A DNA stretch of 23,430 bases from positions 1 through 23,430 of the forward strand of contig DAMDJY010000034.1 in the NCBI GenBank assembly GCA_032100225.1. The letters run 5' to 3'. A program made the position numbers and the translations under genes. Position 1 is the first letter of the stretch; each line of letters opens with the position of its first letter. Source of the stretch: Mobilicoccus sp032100225 (GTDB taxonomy: Bacteria; Actinomycetota; Actinomycetes; Actinomycetales; Dermatophilaceae). This document shows, in pieces, positions 16,170 to 23,312 of this stretch. The notes below the pieces were generated by a model, which was not told the origin of the DNA, did not search any database, and saw only the letters and a program-made list of their open reading frames with translations.

Positions 16170-18190
16170 TGGAGACCCTGACCCGGGCCGCGCACGGCCG
16201 ACGGGGCGGACTGACCGCCGGTGAACCACTCTTCCGCACCCGCGGAAGACTTCAACTGCCAGGGAACGCTCACGACCATCACCCCCGGAGTGAACAACAG
16301 AGCGGCCTTGAGACGCAAAGCGCTCTGGTTGTGCAAGATGTGCTCCCACCAGTGCCCGACGACGTATTCGGGCACATAGACCGTCACGACGTCGCGCGGG
16401 CTGTGGCTGCGAATCGACTTGACGTAGTCGACAACGGGGCGGGTGATCTCGCGGTAGGGCGAGTCGAGGATCTTGAGTTGCACGGGGATCTGCCGACGGT
16501 CCCATTCGGCAACGAGGTCGCCGGTGCGTTCGGGCTCGACGGCAACAGTGAGGGCTTCGAGAACGGAGGGACGGGTGGCTCGTGCGTAGGACAGCGCCCG
16601 CATGGTCGGCTTGTGGATCGTGCTGACGAGGACCACCGCGTGCACGTGGGAGGGCAGTGCGCGCTGCTCCGCCGGGTCGGAGCCGAGCGCGAGCTCCTCG
16701 GAGACGCGGCGGTAGTGCTTGTTGATGGCCTGCATGATGAAGAACAGCACCACCATCGCCGCGATCGCGAAGCCCGCTCCGCGCATGAATTTGGTGAGCA
16801 GGACGACGACAAGCACAGTGCCCGACATCGACGCGCCGATGATGTTGATCGCCCGGGCGCGGTACATCCGACCGCGTTCCTTGGGGTCGATCACCTCGTC
16901 GAGGTGCCGGTTCCAGTGCCGCACCATGCCGATCTGGCTCAGCGTGAACGACACGAAGACGCCGACGATGTAGAGCTGGATGAGGCGGGTGACCTCGGCG
17001 TCGTAGAGAAAGATCAGCACCATGGCTGCGCCGGCGAGGATGAGGATGCCGTTGCTGTAGGCCAGGCGGTCGCCACGCTGAGAGAGCTGTCGCGGCAGGA
17101 ATCCGTCCTTGGCGAGCACCGAGGCGAGCACCGGAAAGCCGTTGAACGCCGTGTTGGCGGCCAGGATGAGGATAATTCCGGTGACGATCGCGATGAACAG
17201 CACGCCGAGGGGAAAGTTGTCGAAGACGGTGTGGGCGAGCTGCCCGATGATCGTCTCCTGCACGTAGGAGTCACCGACGGGGGCGCCGTTCAGGTAGAGC
17301 TGGTGCGCCGGGTCCTCGGCGAACTTGACGCCCGTCGTGCGGGCCAGCGACACGATCGACATGAGCATGATCACGGAGATCGAACCCATGAGCACGAGGG
17401 TCGTGGCGGCGTTGCGGCTCTTCGGCGGCTTGAACGCCGGGACACCGTTGCTGATGGCCTCGACACCGGTGAGCGCCGCACAGCCGGAGGAGAAGGCCCG
17501 CAGCAGTAGGAAAACCATCGCCACGCCGGTGAGCATCTCGTAGCCGGGCTCGGGGCGGAGCTCGAACTGTGCGCTGGGCGCGACCGGGAGTGTGCCCATC
17601 GCGGCGCGGACGTTGCCCCACACGGCCATCCCGAGGATGCCGATCATGAACGCGTACGTCGGGATGGCGAACGCGGTGCCCGACTCCCGCACCCCACGCA
17701 GGTTCATCGCCGTGAGCAGCGTGACCAGCCCCAGCGCCACCCACACCTCGTGTCCGCGGACGAAGGGCAGCGCCGCGCCGGCGTTCTGCACACCGGAGCT
17801 GACCGACACCGCGACCGTGAGCACGTAGTCGACGAGCAGCGCACTGGCGACCGTCACGCCCGCCTTGGGGCCGATGTTCTCGGTCGCCACCTCGTAGTCA
17901 CCACCACCGGAGGGGTAGGCGTGCACGTTCTGGCGATACGACATGACGACCACGACCATGACGAACACGACCGCCAGGCCGATCTGCCACGAGTGGACGA
18001 AAGCGAACGCACCGCCGGCCAGAGCCAGGGTCAGGAAGATCTCGTCCGGCGCGTAGGCCACCGACGACAGGGCGTCGCTGGCGAACACCGGCAGGGCGAT
18101 CCGCTTGGGGAGAAATGTTTCACCGAGGCGGTCGCTGCGGATAGCACGACCGACGACGAGGCGCTTGAAGGCGCGACTCAGATCCGACAC
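16166..18190 (-). CDS. KimA-like APC-superfamily potassium transporter
   Basis: A 674-residue membrane protein with about twelve hydrophobic segments and a 150-residue cytoplasmic C-terminal domain. The GTG at 18190 (VSDLSRAFKRLVVG) is preceded 7 nt upstream by a TACATT -10, suggesting a leaderless mRNA. Segments resemble the Bacillus subtilis K+/H+ symporter KimA: FASDALSSVAYAPDEI, SYRQNVHAYPSGGGDYEVATENIG, LLVDYVLTVAVSVSSG, FSSGCAALTGVEAISNGVPAFKPPKSRNAATTL, ANTAFNGFPVLASVLAKDGFLPRQL. The C-terminal domain ends HILHNQSALRLKAALL...VPWQL, also as in KimA. Potassium as substrate is inferred from this resemblance and from the divergent TrkA-type genes; many databases call it only an amino acid permease. 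Confidence 0.85.
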   Translation of the reverse strand: MSDLSRAFKRLVVGRAIRSDRLGETFLPKRIALPVFASDALSSVAYAPDEIFLTLALAGGAFAFVHSWQIGLAVVFVMVVVVMSYRQNVHAYPSGGGDYEVATENIGPKAGVTVASALLVDYVLTVAVSVSSGVQNAGAALPFVRGHEVWVALGLVTLLTAMNLRGVRESGTAFAIPTYAFMIGILGMAVWGNVRAAMGTLPVAPSAQFELRPEPGYEMLTGVAMVFLLLRAFSSGCAALTGVEAISNGVPAFKPPKSRNAATTLVLMGSISVIMLMSIVSLARTTGVKFAEDPAHQLYLNGAPVGDSYVQETIIGQLAHTVFDNFPLGVLFIAIVTGIILILAANTAFNGFPVLASVLAKDGFLPRQLSQRGDRLAYSNGILILAGAAMVLIFLYDAEVTRLIQLYIVGVFVSFTLSQIGMVRHWNRHLDEVIDPKERGRMYRARAINIIGASMSGTVLVVVLLTKFMRGAGFAIAAMVVLFFIMQAINKHYRRVSEELALGSDPAEQRALPSHVHAVVLVSTIHKPTMRALSYARATRPSVLEALTVAVEPERTGDLVAEWDRRQIPVQLKILDSPYREITRPVVDYVKSIRSHSPRDVVTVYVPEYVVGHWWEHILHNQSALRLKAALLFTPGVMVVSVPWQLKSSAGAEEWFTGGQSAPSAVRGPGQGLQ

Positions 18191-18197
18191 GGGCTCA

Positions 18198-18203
18198 AAT
18201 GTA
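18198..18203 (-). promoter_or_regulatory. Likely -10 box of the KimA-like transporter gene
   Basis: On the minus strand TACATT (TAnnnT) ends 7 nt before the GTG at 18190, so transcription would begin at or next to the start codon. No Shine-Dalgarno is visible. Confidence 0.5.
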
Positions 18204-18248
18204 GGCGCCTTGCGCGGATCTGCGTACACCGCTGAGGCACAGGCGGCG

Positions 18249-18254
18249 TACCTT
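18249..18254 (+). promoter_or_regulatory. Likely -10 box of ceoB
   Basis: TACCTT ends exactly 6 nt before the GTG at 18261, the same geometry as at the HIT gene. With the opposite-strand box at 18198-18203 it gives two divergent, apparently leaderless promoters inside 71 bp. Confidence 0.5.
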
Positions 18255-18260
18255 GGGGCC

Positions 18261-18926
18261 GTGCACTTCGTCATCATGGGTTGCGGGCGCGTCGGCGCCA
18301 GCCTCGCCCTCAGCCTCGAGGAGCGCGGCCACGACGTCGCCGTCATCGACCGCGAGAGATCCGCCTTCCGGCGCCTCGGCCCGGACTTTCAAGGCCGCCG
18401 CGTTCACGGCATCGGCTTCGACCGCGACACCCTCGCCAAGGCCGGCATCGACCACGCGTACGCGTTCGCCGCCGTCAGCAGCGGCGACAACTCCAACATC
18501 CTCGCCGCTCGTGTCGCACGCGAGACCTACGGCATCGACAACGTCGTCGCCCGCATCTACGACCCGGGCCGCGCCGAGGTCTACCAGCGCATGGGCATCC
18601 CCACCGTGGGAACGGTCCGCTGGACCTCCGACCGCATCATGCGGCGGCTGCTGCCCATCGGGTCGGTGCCGATCTACACCGACCCCTCGGGCGAGATCGT
18701 CATGGCCGAGGTGCCCGCCCACGAGAAGTGGATCGGGAGACGCATGTCACAGATCGAGCAGACCTGTGGCGCGCGCATCGCCTACTACATCCGCCTCGAC
18801 ACCGGGCACATCCCGACGCCCGACACCGTGCTGCAGGAGCTCGACATCCTGCACGTCGTCTGCCGGGCCGACGAACTGCATGCCGTCGAGTCGGACCTGC
18901 TCGACCCGCCCGCCGCAGTGGACTGA
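18261..18926 (+). CDS. ceoB: TrkA/KtrA-family potassium uptake regulatory protein (CeoB-like)
   Basis: A 221-residue RCK protein: an N-terminal Rossmann domain (about 1-120) with the dinucleotide loop GCGRVGASLALSL and an acidic strand end (VAVIDRE), then a C-terminal RCK_C domain (about 135-215; VMAEVPAHEKWIGRRMSQIEQTCGARIAYYIR...DTVLQELDILHVVCRADEL). Such proteins bind NAD(H) or nucleotides at the inner membrane face and gate K+ channels or symporters. The GTG at 18261 is the only start consistent with the glycine loop at residue 7. It is divergent from the KimA-like transporter, with ceoC 98 bp downstream on the same strand. The symbol follows the M. tuberculosis ceoBC pair by order and similarity. 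Confidence 0.88.
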   Translation: MHFVIMGCGRVGASLALSLEERGHDVAVIDRERSAFRRLGPDFQGRRVHGIGFDRDTLAKAGIDHAYAFAAVSSGDNSNILAARVARETYGIDNVVARIYDPGRAEVYQRMGIPTVGTVRWTSDRIMRRLLPIGSVPIYTDPSGEIVMAEVPAHEKWIGRRMSQIEQTCGARIAYYIRLDTGHIPTPDTVLQELDILHVVCRADELHAVESDLLDPPAAVD

Positions 18927-19024
18927 GCCCGACTCTCCTCGAGCGGGAGGCTCCTCGTCGTCCCCCGCCTCCCCGCCCGTCACGTGCTCCCTACGGGGAC
19001 ACACCCGTTCACGGAAGGACCGCC

Positions 19025-19705
19025 ATGCGCGTCGTCATCGCCGGAGCCGGCAGCGTCGGACGCTCCATCGCGCGCGAACTCATCCAGGGTGGGCACGACG
19101 TGCTGCTCATCGACCACGACATCGACGACGTGCAGTCCTCGCGCGTGCCCGACGCCTCGTGGCTGCTGGCCGACGCCTGTGAGCTCACTGCGCTGGAAGA
19201 GGCGGGGCTTGACAACTGTGACGTCGTCGTGGCCGCCACCGGAGACGACAAGGCCAACCTGGTCGTGTCGTTGCTGGCCAAGACGGAGTTCGGCGTTCCG
19301 CGCACGGTCGCGCGCGTCAACAACCCGAAGAACGAGTGGATGTTCGACGACGGATGGGGCGTCGATGTGGCCGTCTCGACTCCGCGCCTGATGACGGCGC
19401 TGGTCGAGGAGGCCGTCAGCGTCGGCGACCTGGTACGGATCTTCGAGTTTCAGCAGTCTCAGGCCGTGCTCGTCGAGATGACACTCCCCGAGGGCAGCCC
19501 GTGGGCCGCGCGCCGCGTCGCCGAGGTCCCCTGGCCCGTCGACACCGTACTCACGTGCCTGGTGCGCGAACACCGCGCCATCGCCCCCAGTGAGGACGAC
19601 GTGCTGGAGGTCGGCGACGAGCTGATCCTCGTGACGTCCACCGACCGCGAGCGCGAGTTGGAGCGGCTGCTCAACCCGTCGACCCCCGACGTCAGCGACG
19701 ACTGA
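19025..19705 (+). CDS. ceoC: TrkA/KtrA-family potassium uptake regulatory protein (CeoC-like)
   Basis: A 226-residue RCK protein. GGAAGGA lies about 5 nt before the ATG at 19025. The N-terminal domain has GAGSVGRSIARELIQGGHDVLLIDHD, the acidic residue ending strand 2 being typical of NAD-binding forms, then VVVAATGDDKANLVVSLLAK and RTVARVNNPKNEWMF. The RCK_C domain (about 135-215) includes AVLVEMTLPEGSPWAARRVAEVPWPVDTVLTCLVREHRAIAPSEDDVLEVGDELILV. CeoB and CeoC probably form a hetero-oligomeric gating ring. With no TrkH or KtrB gene in view, the divergent KimA-like protein is the obvious local partner, but this is inference. Confidence 0.88.
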   Translation: MRVVIAGAGSVGRSIARELIQGGHDVLLIDHDIDDVQSSRVPDASWLLADACELTALEEAGLDNCDVVVAATGDDKANLVVSLLAKTEFGVPRTVARVNNPKNEWMFDDGWGVDVAVSTPRLMTALVEEAVSVGDLVRIFEFQQSQAVLVEMTLPEGSPWAARRVAEVPWPVDTVLTCLVREHRAIAPSEDDVLEVGDELILVTSTDRERELERLLNPSTPDVSDD

Positions 19706-19726
19706 CGCTCTCGCGAGCAGGGTTCG

Positions 19727-20092
19727 TCAGACGAGCCCGGGAATGATCTCGTACGCCGGGTTGTACATGACCCGGCGCCTGGGCTGCACCTGCACGCGCC
19801 CCCGCACCCGCAGGTAGACCCCCGGACGGATCCCCGGGATGGCTCGGCGACCGAGCCACACCACGTCGAGATCGCCCGAGCCGTCGAAGAGTTGCACCAC
19901 CTGCGCGGGCGGACCCGATCCCACGGGCGGGTGGGTCGTGCTGCGAGCGACTCCGCAGACCTCGACGACCGTGCGGTCGACGGTGTCACCGATGAGGTCG
20001 ACCCCGAGTTCGTCGGCGCGCGTGCGCAGTTCGACGGCCTCATCCGCGTCAGGGGTTGCCGTCATGCTGCGGAGCCGCTCGAACAACCTCAT
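19727..20092 (-). CDS. OB-fold nucleic-acid-binding-like protein (121 aa)
   Basis: A small protein whose residues about 35-115 read as an OB-fold: DRTVVEVCGVARSTTHPP, PAQVVQLFDGSGDLDVVWLGRRAIPGIRPGVYLRVRGRVQVQPRRRVMYNPAYEII. The last strand, with YNPxYE, recalls the RecG wedge-type OB domain. The ATG at 20092 overlaps the stop of the DUF3710 gene (ATGA), so translation is coupled. It is the last gene of the operon, 21 bp from the converging ceoC. Its nucleic-acid ligand and role are unknown. Confidence 0.85.
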   Translation of the reverse strand: MRLFERLRSMTATPDADEAVELRTRADELGVDLIGDTVDRTVVEVCGVARSTTHPPVGSGPPAQVVQLFDGSGDLDVVWLGRRAIPGIRPGVYLRVRGRVQVQPRRRVMYNPAYEIIPGLV

Positions 20093-20841
20093 CGGATCTC
20101 GGTGATCTCCGGGCCGCGGGTGAACGGGTCGAGGTCATCGCCGGCCACAGAGTCGGTGTCTGCGGCTGCACCTTCGGGGTCGGCTTCGCCGTCGGTCGGC
20201 AACTCCAACGAGAGCAGTTCGCGCGGACCCATCGGGCCGTCTCCGCGATCGACCACGACGTGACGCAGCAGCTCACGCAGCGGCTCGGCTGCGGCAGGGT
20301 CGACTGCGCCTCGGCCGGTGATGACGCCGCGCAGGAGCCAGCGTGGGCCGTCAACGCCGATGAAGCGCATCGCGCCACCGTTGATGGAGACGAGGAGCTC
20401 GGTACCGAACTCGCCCTCCTCCTCGACCGCCGTCGCGCCCTGAGCGTGGATGCCCTCGGCGATCTCGGCACGGATCTCGTCCCACAGCCCGGCAGTGCGG
20501 GGGGCGGCGAAGGCCTGCAACTGGATCGTCGAGTCGCCGCGGACGACCTGCACGGCCGTGACCTCCGACTGTGCCTGGTCCATCTCGAAGGTGAGCATGA
20601 GGCCCTCGATGGCCGGCACCCAGATGGCGCCGAGCTTGAGGTAGCCCTCGTCGCCGTCGACGATGCCCGCATCCCACGGACCGCGCTCGATGCCGAGAAC
20701 CGGCGCCTGCGGGGTGTCCTCGGCTGTGACGGTATCGGTGCTGCTCGTGGCGGAGGCAGCAGTGCCGGCCTCGACGATCGAGCTCTCCGAACCCTCGGAC
20801 ACGTCCTGATCGGACTTCTTGCCCCGGCGGAACCAAGCCAT
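20089..20841 (-). CDS. DUF3710 family protein (250 aa)
   Basis: A 250-residue actinobacterial protein of unknown function. The ATG at 20841 (MAWFRRGKKSD) has GAGGAG upstream; the longer open frame is not used. Residues about 10-50 are acidic, Ser/Thr-rich and probably disordered. The conserved core follows: GPWDAGIVDGDEGYLKLGAIWVPAIEGLMLTFEMDQ, QLQAFAAPRTAGLWDEIRAEIAEGI, MRFIGVDGPRWLLRGVITGRGA, and a C-terminal PMGPRELLSLELP. No membrane segment is visible. It follows dut by about 80 bp and overlaps the OB-fold gene, an order I recall as conserved in actinobacteria. Confidence 0.88.
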   Translation of the reverse strand: MAWFRRGKKSDQDVSEGSESSIVEAGTAASATSSTDTVTAEDTPQAPVLGIERGPWDAGIVDGDEGYLKLGAIWVPAIEGLMLTFEMDQAQSEVTAVQVVRGDSTIQLQAFAAPRTAGLWDEIRAEIAEGIHAQGATAVEEEGEFGTELLVSINGGAMRFIGVDGPRWLLRGVITGRGAVDPAAAEPLRELLRHVVVDRGDGPMGPRELLSLELPTDGEADPEGAAADTDSVAGDDLDPFTRGPEITEIR

Positions 20842-20923
20842 GCGTAACTCTCCTCGTTGCCCTGTTCGGCGTCGTTGTGGTGCCGCCGATCGTGTGGCCC
20901 TGATCGGGCCCGTCCACGGCGAA

Positions 20924-21451
20924 TCAAGCCCCTGGGGAGCCGAATCCGCCACTGTCGCCGTGACCAGTGTCGCCCCTGGTGGTGTCGGAAAGCACATCGA
21001 CCTCCACCAGGCGCGCCGTCGCCACGGGCAGAAGCAGCAGTTGGGCCATGCGATCCCCCCGGCGGATGAGGAACGGCTCGCACGGGTCGAGATTGATCAG
21101 GTTGACCTTGACCTCACCGCGGTATCCGGAGTCGACCGTGCCCGGCGCGTTGAGCACCGTGATGCCGTGCCGGGCAGCCAGACCCGAGCGCGGATGCACC
21201 GAACCGACGTACCCGAGCGGGATCTCGAGCGCGATGCCCGTGCCGATCAGGGCACGATGCCCCGGCGCGAGCCGCACCTGCTCGGCTGCGTACAGGTCCA
21301 GGCCGGCGTCGCCTGGGTGGGCGTAGGACGGCAGGGGCAGCTCGGGGTCGAGGCGTCTGACGCGCAGAAGAAGACCGAGGCGGGCGTGCTGTGCCCCTCC
21401 TCGGCCCTCGTCTGAAGCGTGGGTGCCGGTCAGCTCGCGCACTCCTTGCAC
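20924..21451 (-). CDS. dut: Deoxyuridine 5'-triphosphate nucleotidohydrolase (dUTPase)
   Basis: It hydrolyses dUTP to dUMP and pyrophosphate, keeping uracil out of DNA and supplying dTMP synthesis. All five trimeric dUTPase motifs are visible: GDAGLDLYA, PRSGLAARHG, LNAPGTVDSGYRGEV (catalytic Asp), RGDRMAQLLL, and the C-terminal arm RGDTGHGDSGGFGS, with the His insertion seen in other actinobacteria. The start is uncertain. The conserved protein begins near RVRRLDPELPLPSY, but no ATG or GTG lies there. The only upstream starts in frame are GTGs at 21451 and 21442, which overlap the DUF4193 gene and add about 30 unusual residues. A good GAGGAGG lies between them and the conserved region without a start codon at the right distance. 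Confidence 0.93.
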   Translation of the reverse strand: MQGVRELTGTHASDEGRGGAQHARLGLLLRVRRLDPELPLPSYAHPGDAGLDLYAAEQVRLAPGHRALIGTGIALEIPLGYVGSVHPRSGLAARHGITVLNAPGTVDSGYRGEVKVNLINLDPCEPFLIRRGDRMAQLLLLPVATARLVEVDVLSDTTRGDTGHGDSGGFGSPGA

Positions 21452-21732
21452 ACCGGCATGCCGTCCTTCTCCTTGGCCAACTGGCTGCGGTGGTGCACCA
21501 GAAAGCAGCGGGAGCAGGTGAACTCGTCGGCCTGCTTGGGCACGACGCGAACGGAGTACTCCTCGCCCGAGAGGTCGGCGCCGGGCAGTTCGAAGCTCTC
21601 GGCCTGCTCGGCCTCGTCGACGTCGACGCTGGAGGCCGACTTGTCGACGCGCCGCGACTTCAGCTCCTCGATGGAGTTTTCGCCGAGCTCGTCCTCGTCG
21701 GTCTTGCGGGGGGCGTCGTAGTCAGTGGCCAT
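21430..21732 (-). CDS. DUF4193 family zinc-ribbon-like protein (100 aa)
   Basis: A 100-residue actinobacterial protein whose first 60 residues are strongly acidic (MATDYDAPRKTDEDELGENSIEEL...). The C-terminus is a small zinc-ribbon-like unit: Cys73-x2-Cys76, then a His pair (VHHRSQ) and Cys95-x2-Cys98. The start at 21732 is supported by GAGGAG upstream and by the family's MATDYDAPR opening. It is the first gene of the minus-strand operon with dut, DUF3710 and the OB-fold gene. A function is not established; the zinc ligands are inferred from spacing. Confidence 0.9.
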   Translation of the reverse strand: MATDYDAPRKTDEDELGENSIEELKSRRVDKSASSVDVDEAEQAESFELPGADLSGEEYSVRVVPKQADEFTCSRCFLVHHRSQLAKEKDGMPVCKECAS

Positions 21733-22082
21733 ACGGCTTGTTCTCCTCGTGTCAGCAGCTCGCGTCGATCCTCAGGGCGACCGATATCGGATCGACGCTC
21801 CAGTTGGCGCAACGAGTCCGACGCGGGGATTGTGCCCCATCCGGAGCCTTTGAGCACATCGAACCGCCAGGGCAATGCCGAGAGTCCTCATCTCGGATCG
21901 CCAGAAGGGCCGCAAAACTGGCCTCGATCGGCTCCGACGAGCGTCCCGGGAGGACACCCAGACGTCATCCACAGGTCATCTGTGGTGGTCATGAGCACCC
22001 CCACGCGGGGTCTAGTCTCGGTCATGCCTGGCGCAGTGTCGCGCCCCTTCCACACCACGTCACCCCTTTCAGGAGGTGGGTC
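21733..22082. other. 350-bp divergent intergenic region
   Basis: No gene is supported. It separates the DUF4193 operon (minus) from a small plus-strand gene. It contains a CCACAG-gtcat-CTGTGG inverted repeat (about 21969-21985), a probable -10 at 22013-22018, and a strong Shine-Dalgarno at the right end. Short open frames here lack conserved features. Confidence 0.6.
22013..22018 (+). promoter_or_regulatory. Probable -10 box for the 63-aa gene
   Basis: TAGTCT fits TAnnnT and would start a transcript with a leader of about 58 nt carrying AGGAGGTG (22070-22077) before the ATG at 22083. No good -35 is visible at 16-18 nt upstream. Confidence 0.4.
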
Positions 22083-22274
22083 ATGACCGAACTGAAGACG
22101 CAGATCGTGCAGCGAGCGACCGAAGCACTCACGTCGTTGCGGATCGCCGAGACCGAGGAGGATCTTCACCTCGTCGACGTGCGAACCGGAGAACTCGAAT
22201 CGTTGGCCCGCACCGCCATCGAACACGGCCTGGAGGTCGACGAACTCCGCCCGTTCATGCCGTCCCTCGTCTGA
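22083..22274 (+). CDS. Small protein of unknown function (63 aa)
   Basis: A 63-residue acidic, helix-rich protein: MTELKTQIVQRATEALTSLRIAETEEDLHLVDVRTGELESLARTAIEHGLEVDELRPFMPSLV. A near-perfect Shine-Dalgarno (AGGAGGTG, 22070-22077) lies 5 nt before the ATG, and a perfect terminator follows 25 bp after the stop, so it is very likely a real gene. There is no cysteine, signal peptide or membrane segment. I do not recognise the family. In M. tuberculosis the gene at this position, between DUF4193 and suhB, is the larger cei, which this is not. Confidence 0.8.
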   Translation: MTELKTQIVQRATEALTSLRIAETEEDLHLVDVRTGELESLARTAIEHGLEVDELRPFMPSLV

Positions 22275-22299
22275 GGAGACCGCGCACTCTCGAACGATT

Positions 22300-22331
22300 C
22301 GATGCCCCTCACCTGCTGGTGAGGGGCATCG
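22300..22331. terminator. Perfect 14-bp stem bidirectional terminator
   Basis: CGATGCCCCTCACC (22300-22313) and GGTGAGGGGCATCG (22318-22331) pair without mismatch around the tetraloop TGCT. It lies between the converging 63-aa gene and the inositol monophosphatase gene, so it can stop transcription from both sides. There is no T-run. Confidence 0.85.
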
Positions 22332-22394
22332 TCGTGTCATGCCATGCCATGCTGTACAGCGCGGCGCGGGGCGACGGTCGGGCCAGGCCTGGGG

Positions 22395-23312
22395 TCAGCC
22401 GTTGACGGCGGCGACCAGCGGGTCGACCAGGGCAGTGAATTCGGCACGGATGCCAGGCGCGCCGGCCATGACGCACTGCTTCGACGGCGCGCTGCCCGCA
22501 GCTCCGGAGCACCAGCCGCCGGCCTCGGTGAGCACCAACCACCCCGCGGCCATGTCCCAGGGATTGATCCCCATCTCGTAGTACGCGTCGACGCGCCCGG
22601 CCGCGACGTGGCACAGATCGAGAGCGGCCGAGCCGCCACGACGAATGTCGCGGACGTGGCCGATGATCTCGGCGAGCGCGTGAGCCTGACGGACCCGCTT
22701 CTCGGCGTCGTACCCGAAACCGGTGGCGACCAGCGACGTCGCCAGATCGTCGGACTTCGAGACGGAGAGCCGCGTCTCGACCCCCTCGACGGATCGGGTG
22801 AACGCCCCGCCACCGAGCCGCGCGTGGTGGACCACCCCGGAGACGGCGTCGGCCACGGCTCCGACGACGGGACGCCACGCGCCTGGCGTCTGCGGGTCTC
22901 CCTCGACCAGGGCGATGGACACCGCGTACTGCGGGAATCCGTAGAGGTAGTTGACGGTGCCGTCGATGGGGTCCACGACCCACGTCAGGCCAGAACGCGC
23001 ACCGGTCGAGTCCGATGCTTCGCCATCGGCCGCGCTGTCGCCGCCGTCCGTGGCGCTCTCGGTGCCGCCGTTTGCAGCTGCGTCTTCCTCACCGAAGAAC
23101 GCGTCCATGGGCCGGGCGCCGCGCAGGCGGGAGGCGATGAGCTCCTGGCTGCGGGAGTCCATCACGGTGACGATGTCGACGTCGGAGGACTTGGTGGCGA
23201 CCTCGAGTTCGGCGGCACGCTGCTCGACGACGAAGCGGGCGGCCTCGCGGGCGACGTCGATCGCGAGCTTTTCGAGGGCGATCAGATCGGGCGAGTGCTG
23301 GTCGGTGCTCAT
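22395..23312 (-). CDS. suhB: Inositol monophosphatase family protein (SuhB-like)
   Basis: A 305-residue Mg2+-dependent phosphatase of the IMPase superfamily, expected to act on inositol-1-phosphate or a related sugar phosphate. In actinobacteria this can feed phosphatidylinositol and mycothiol synthesis. The ATG at 23312 (MSTDQHSPDL) has GAGGAG 6 nt upstream. Metal and substrate motifs are DIVTVMDSRSQE, FFGEED, WVVDPIDGTVNYLYG (codons near 22957-22990) and INPWDMAAG with the catalytic Asp. A 30-residue Gly/Ala/Ser/Asp-rich insertion sits between GEED and the DPIDG strand, probably a disordered loop. Substrate choice within the family cannot be told, so the symbol is by family and by position next to the dut cluster. 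Confidence 0.9.
   Translation of the reverse strand: MSTDQHSPDLIALEKLAIDVAREAARFVVEQRAAELEVATKSSDVDIVTVMDSRSQELIASRLRGARPMDAFFGEEDAAANGGTESATDGGDSAADGEASDSTGARSGLTWVVDPIDGTVNYLYGFPQYAVSIALVEGDPQTPGAWRPVVGAVADAVSGVVHHARLGGGAFTRSVEGVETRLSVSKSDDLATSLVATGFGYDAEKRVRQAHALAEIIGHVRDIRRGGSAALDLCHVAAGRVDAYYEMGINPWDMAAGWLVLTEAGGWCSGAAGSAPSKQCVMAGAPGIRAEFTALVDPLVAAVNG

Noticed and set aside
16331..17509. A 392-codon plus-strand frame opposite the KimA-like gene
   Set aside because: It is His/Asp/Arg-rich antisense of hydrophobic codons with no recognisable domain.
18191..18260. A c-di-AMP (ydaO-type) riboswitch before the KimA-like gene
   Set aside because: KimA genes in Bacillus have one, but only 70 bp separate the divergent starts here and the likely -10 lies 7 nt from the GTG. 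There is no room for such a leader.
19706..19726. GCTC/GAGC mini-hairpin between ceoC and the OB-fold gene
   Set aside because: A four-bp stem is expected by chance, so it is not reported as a terminator.
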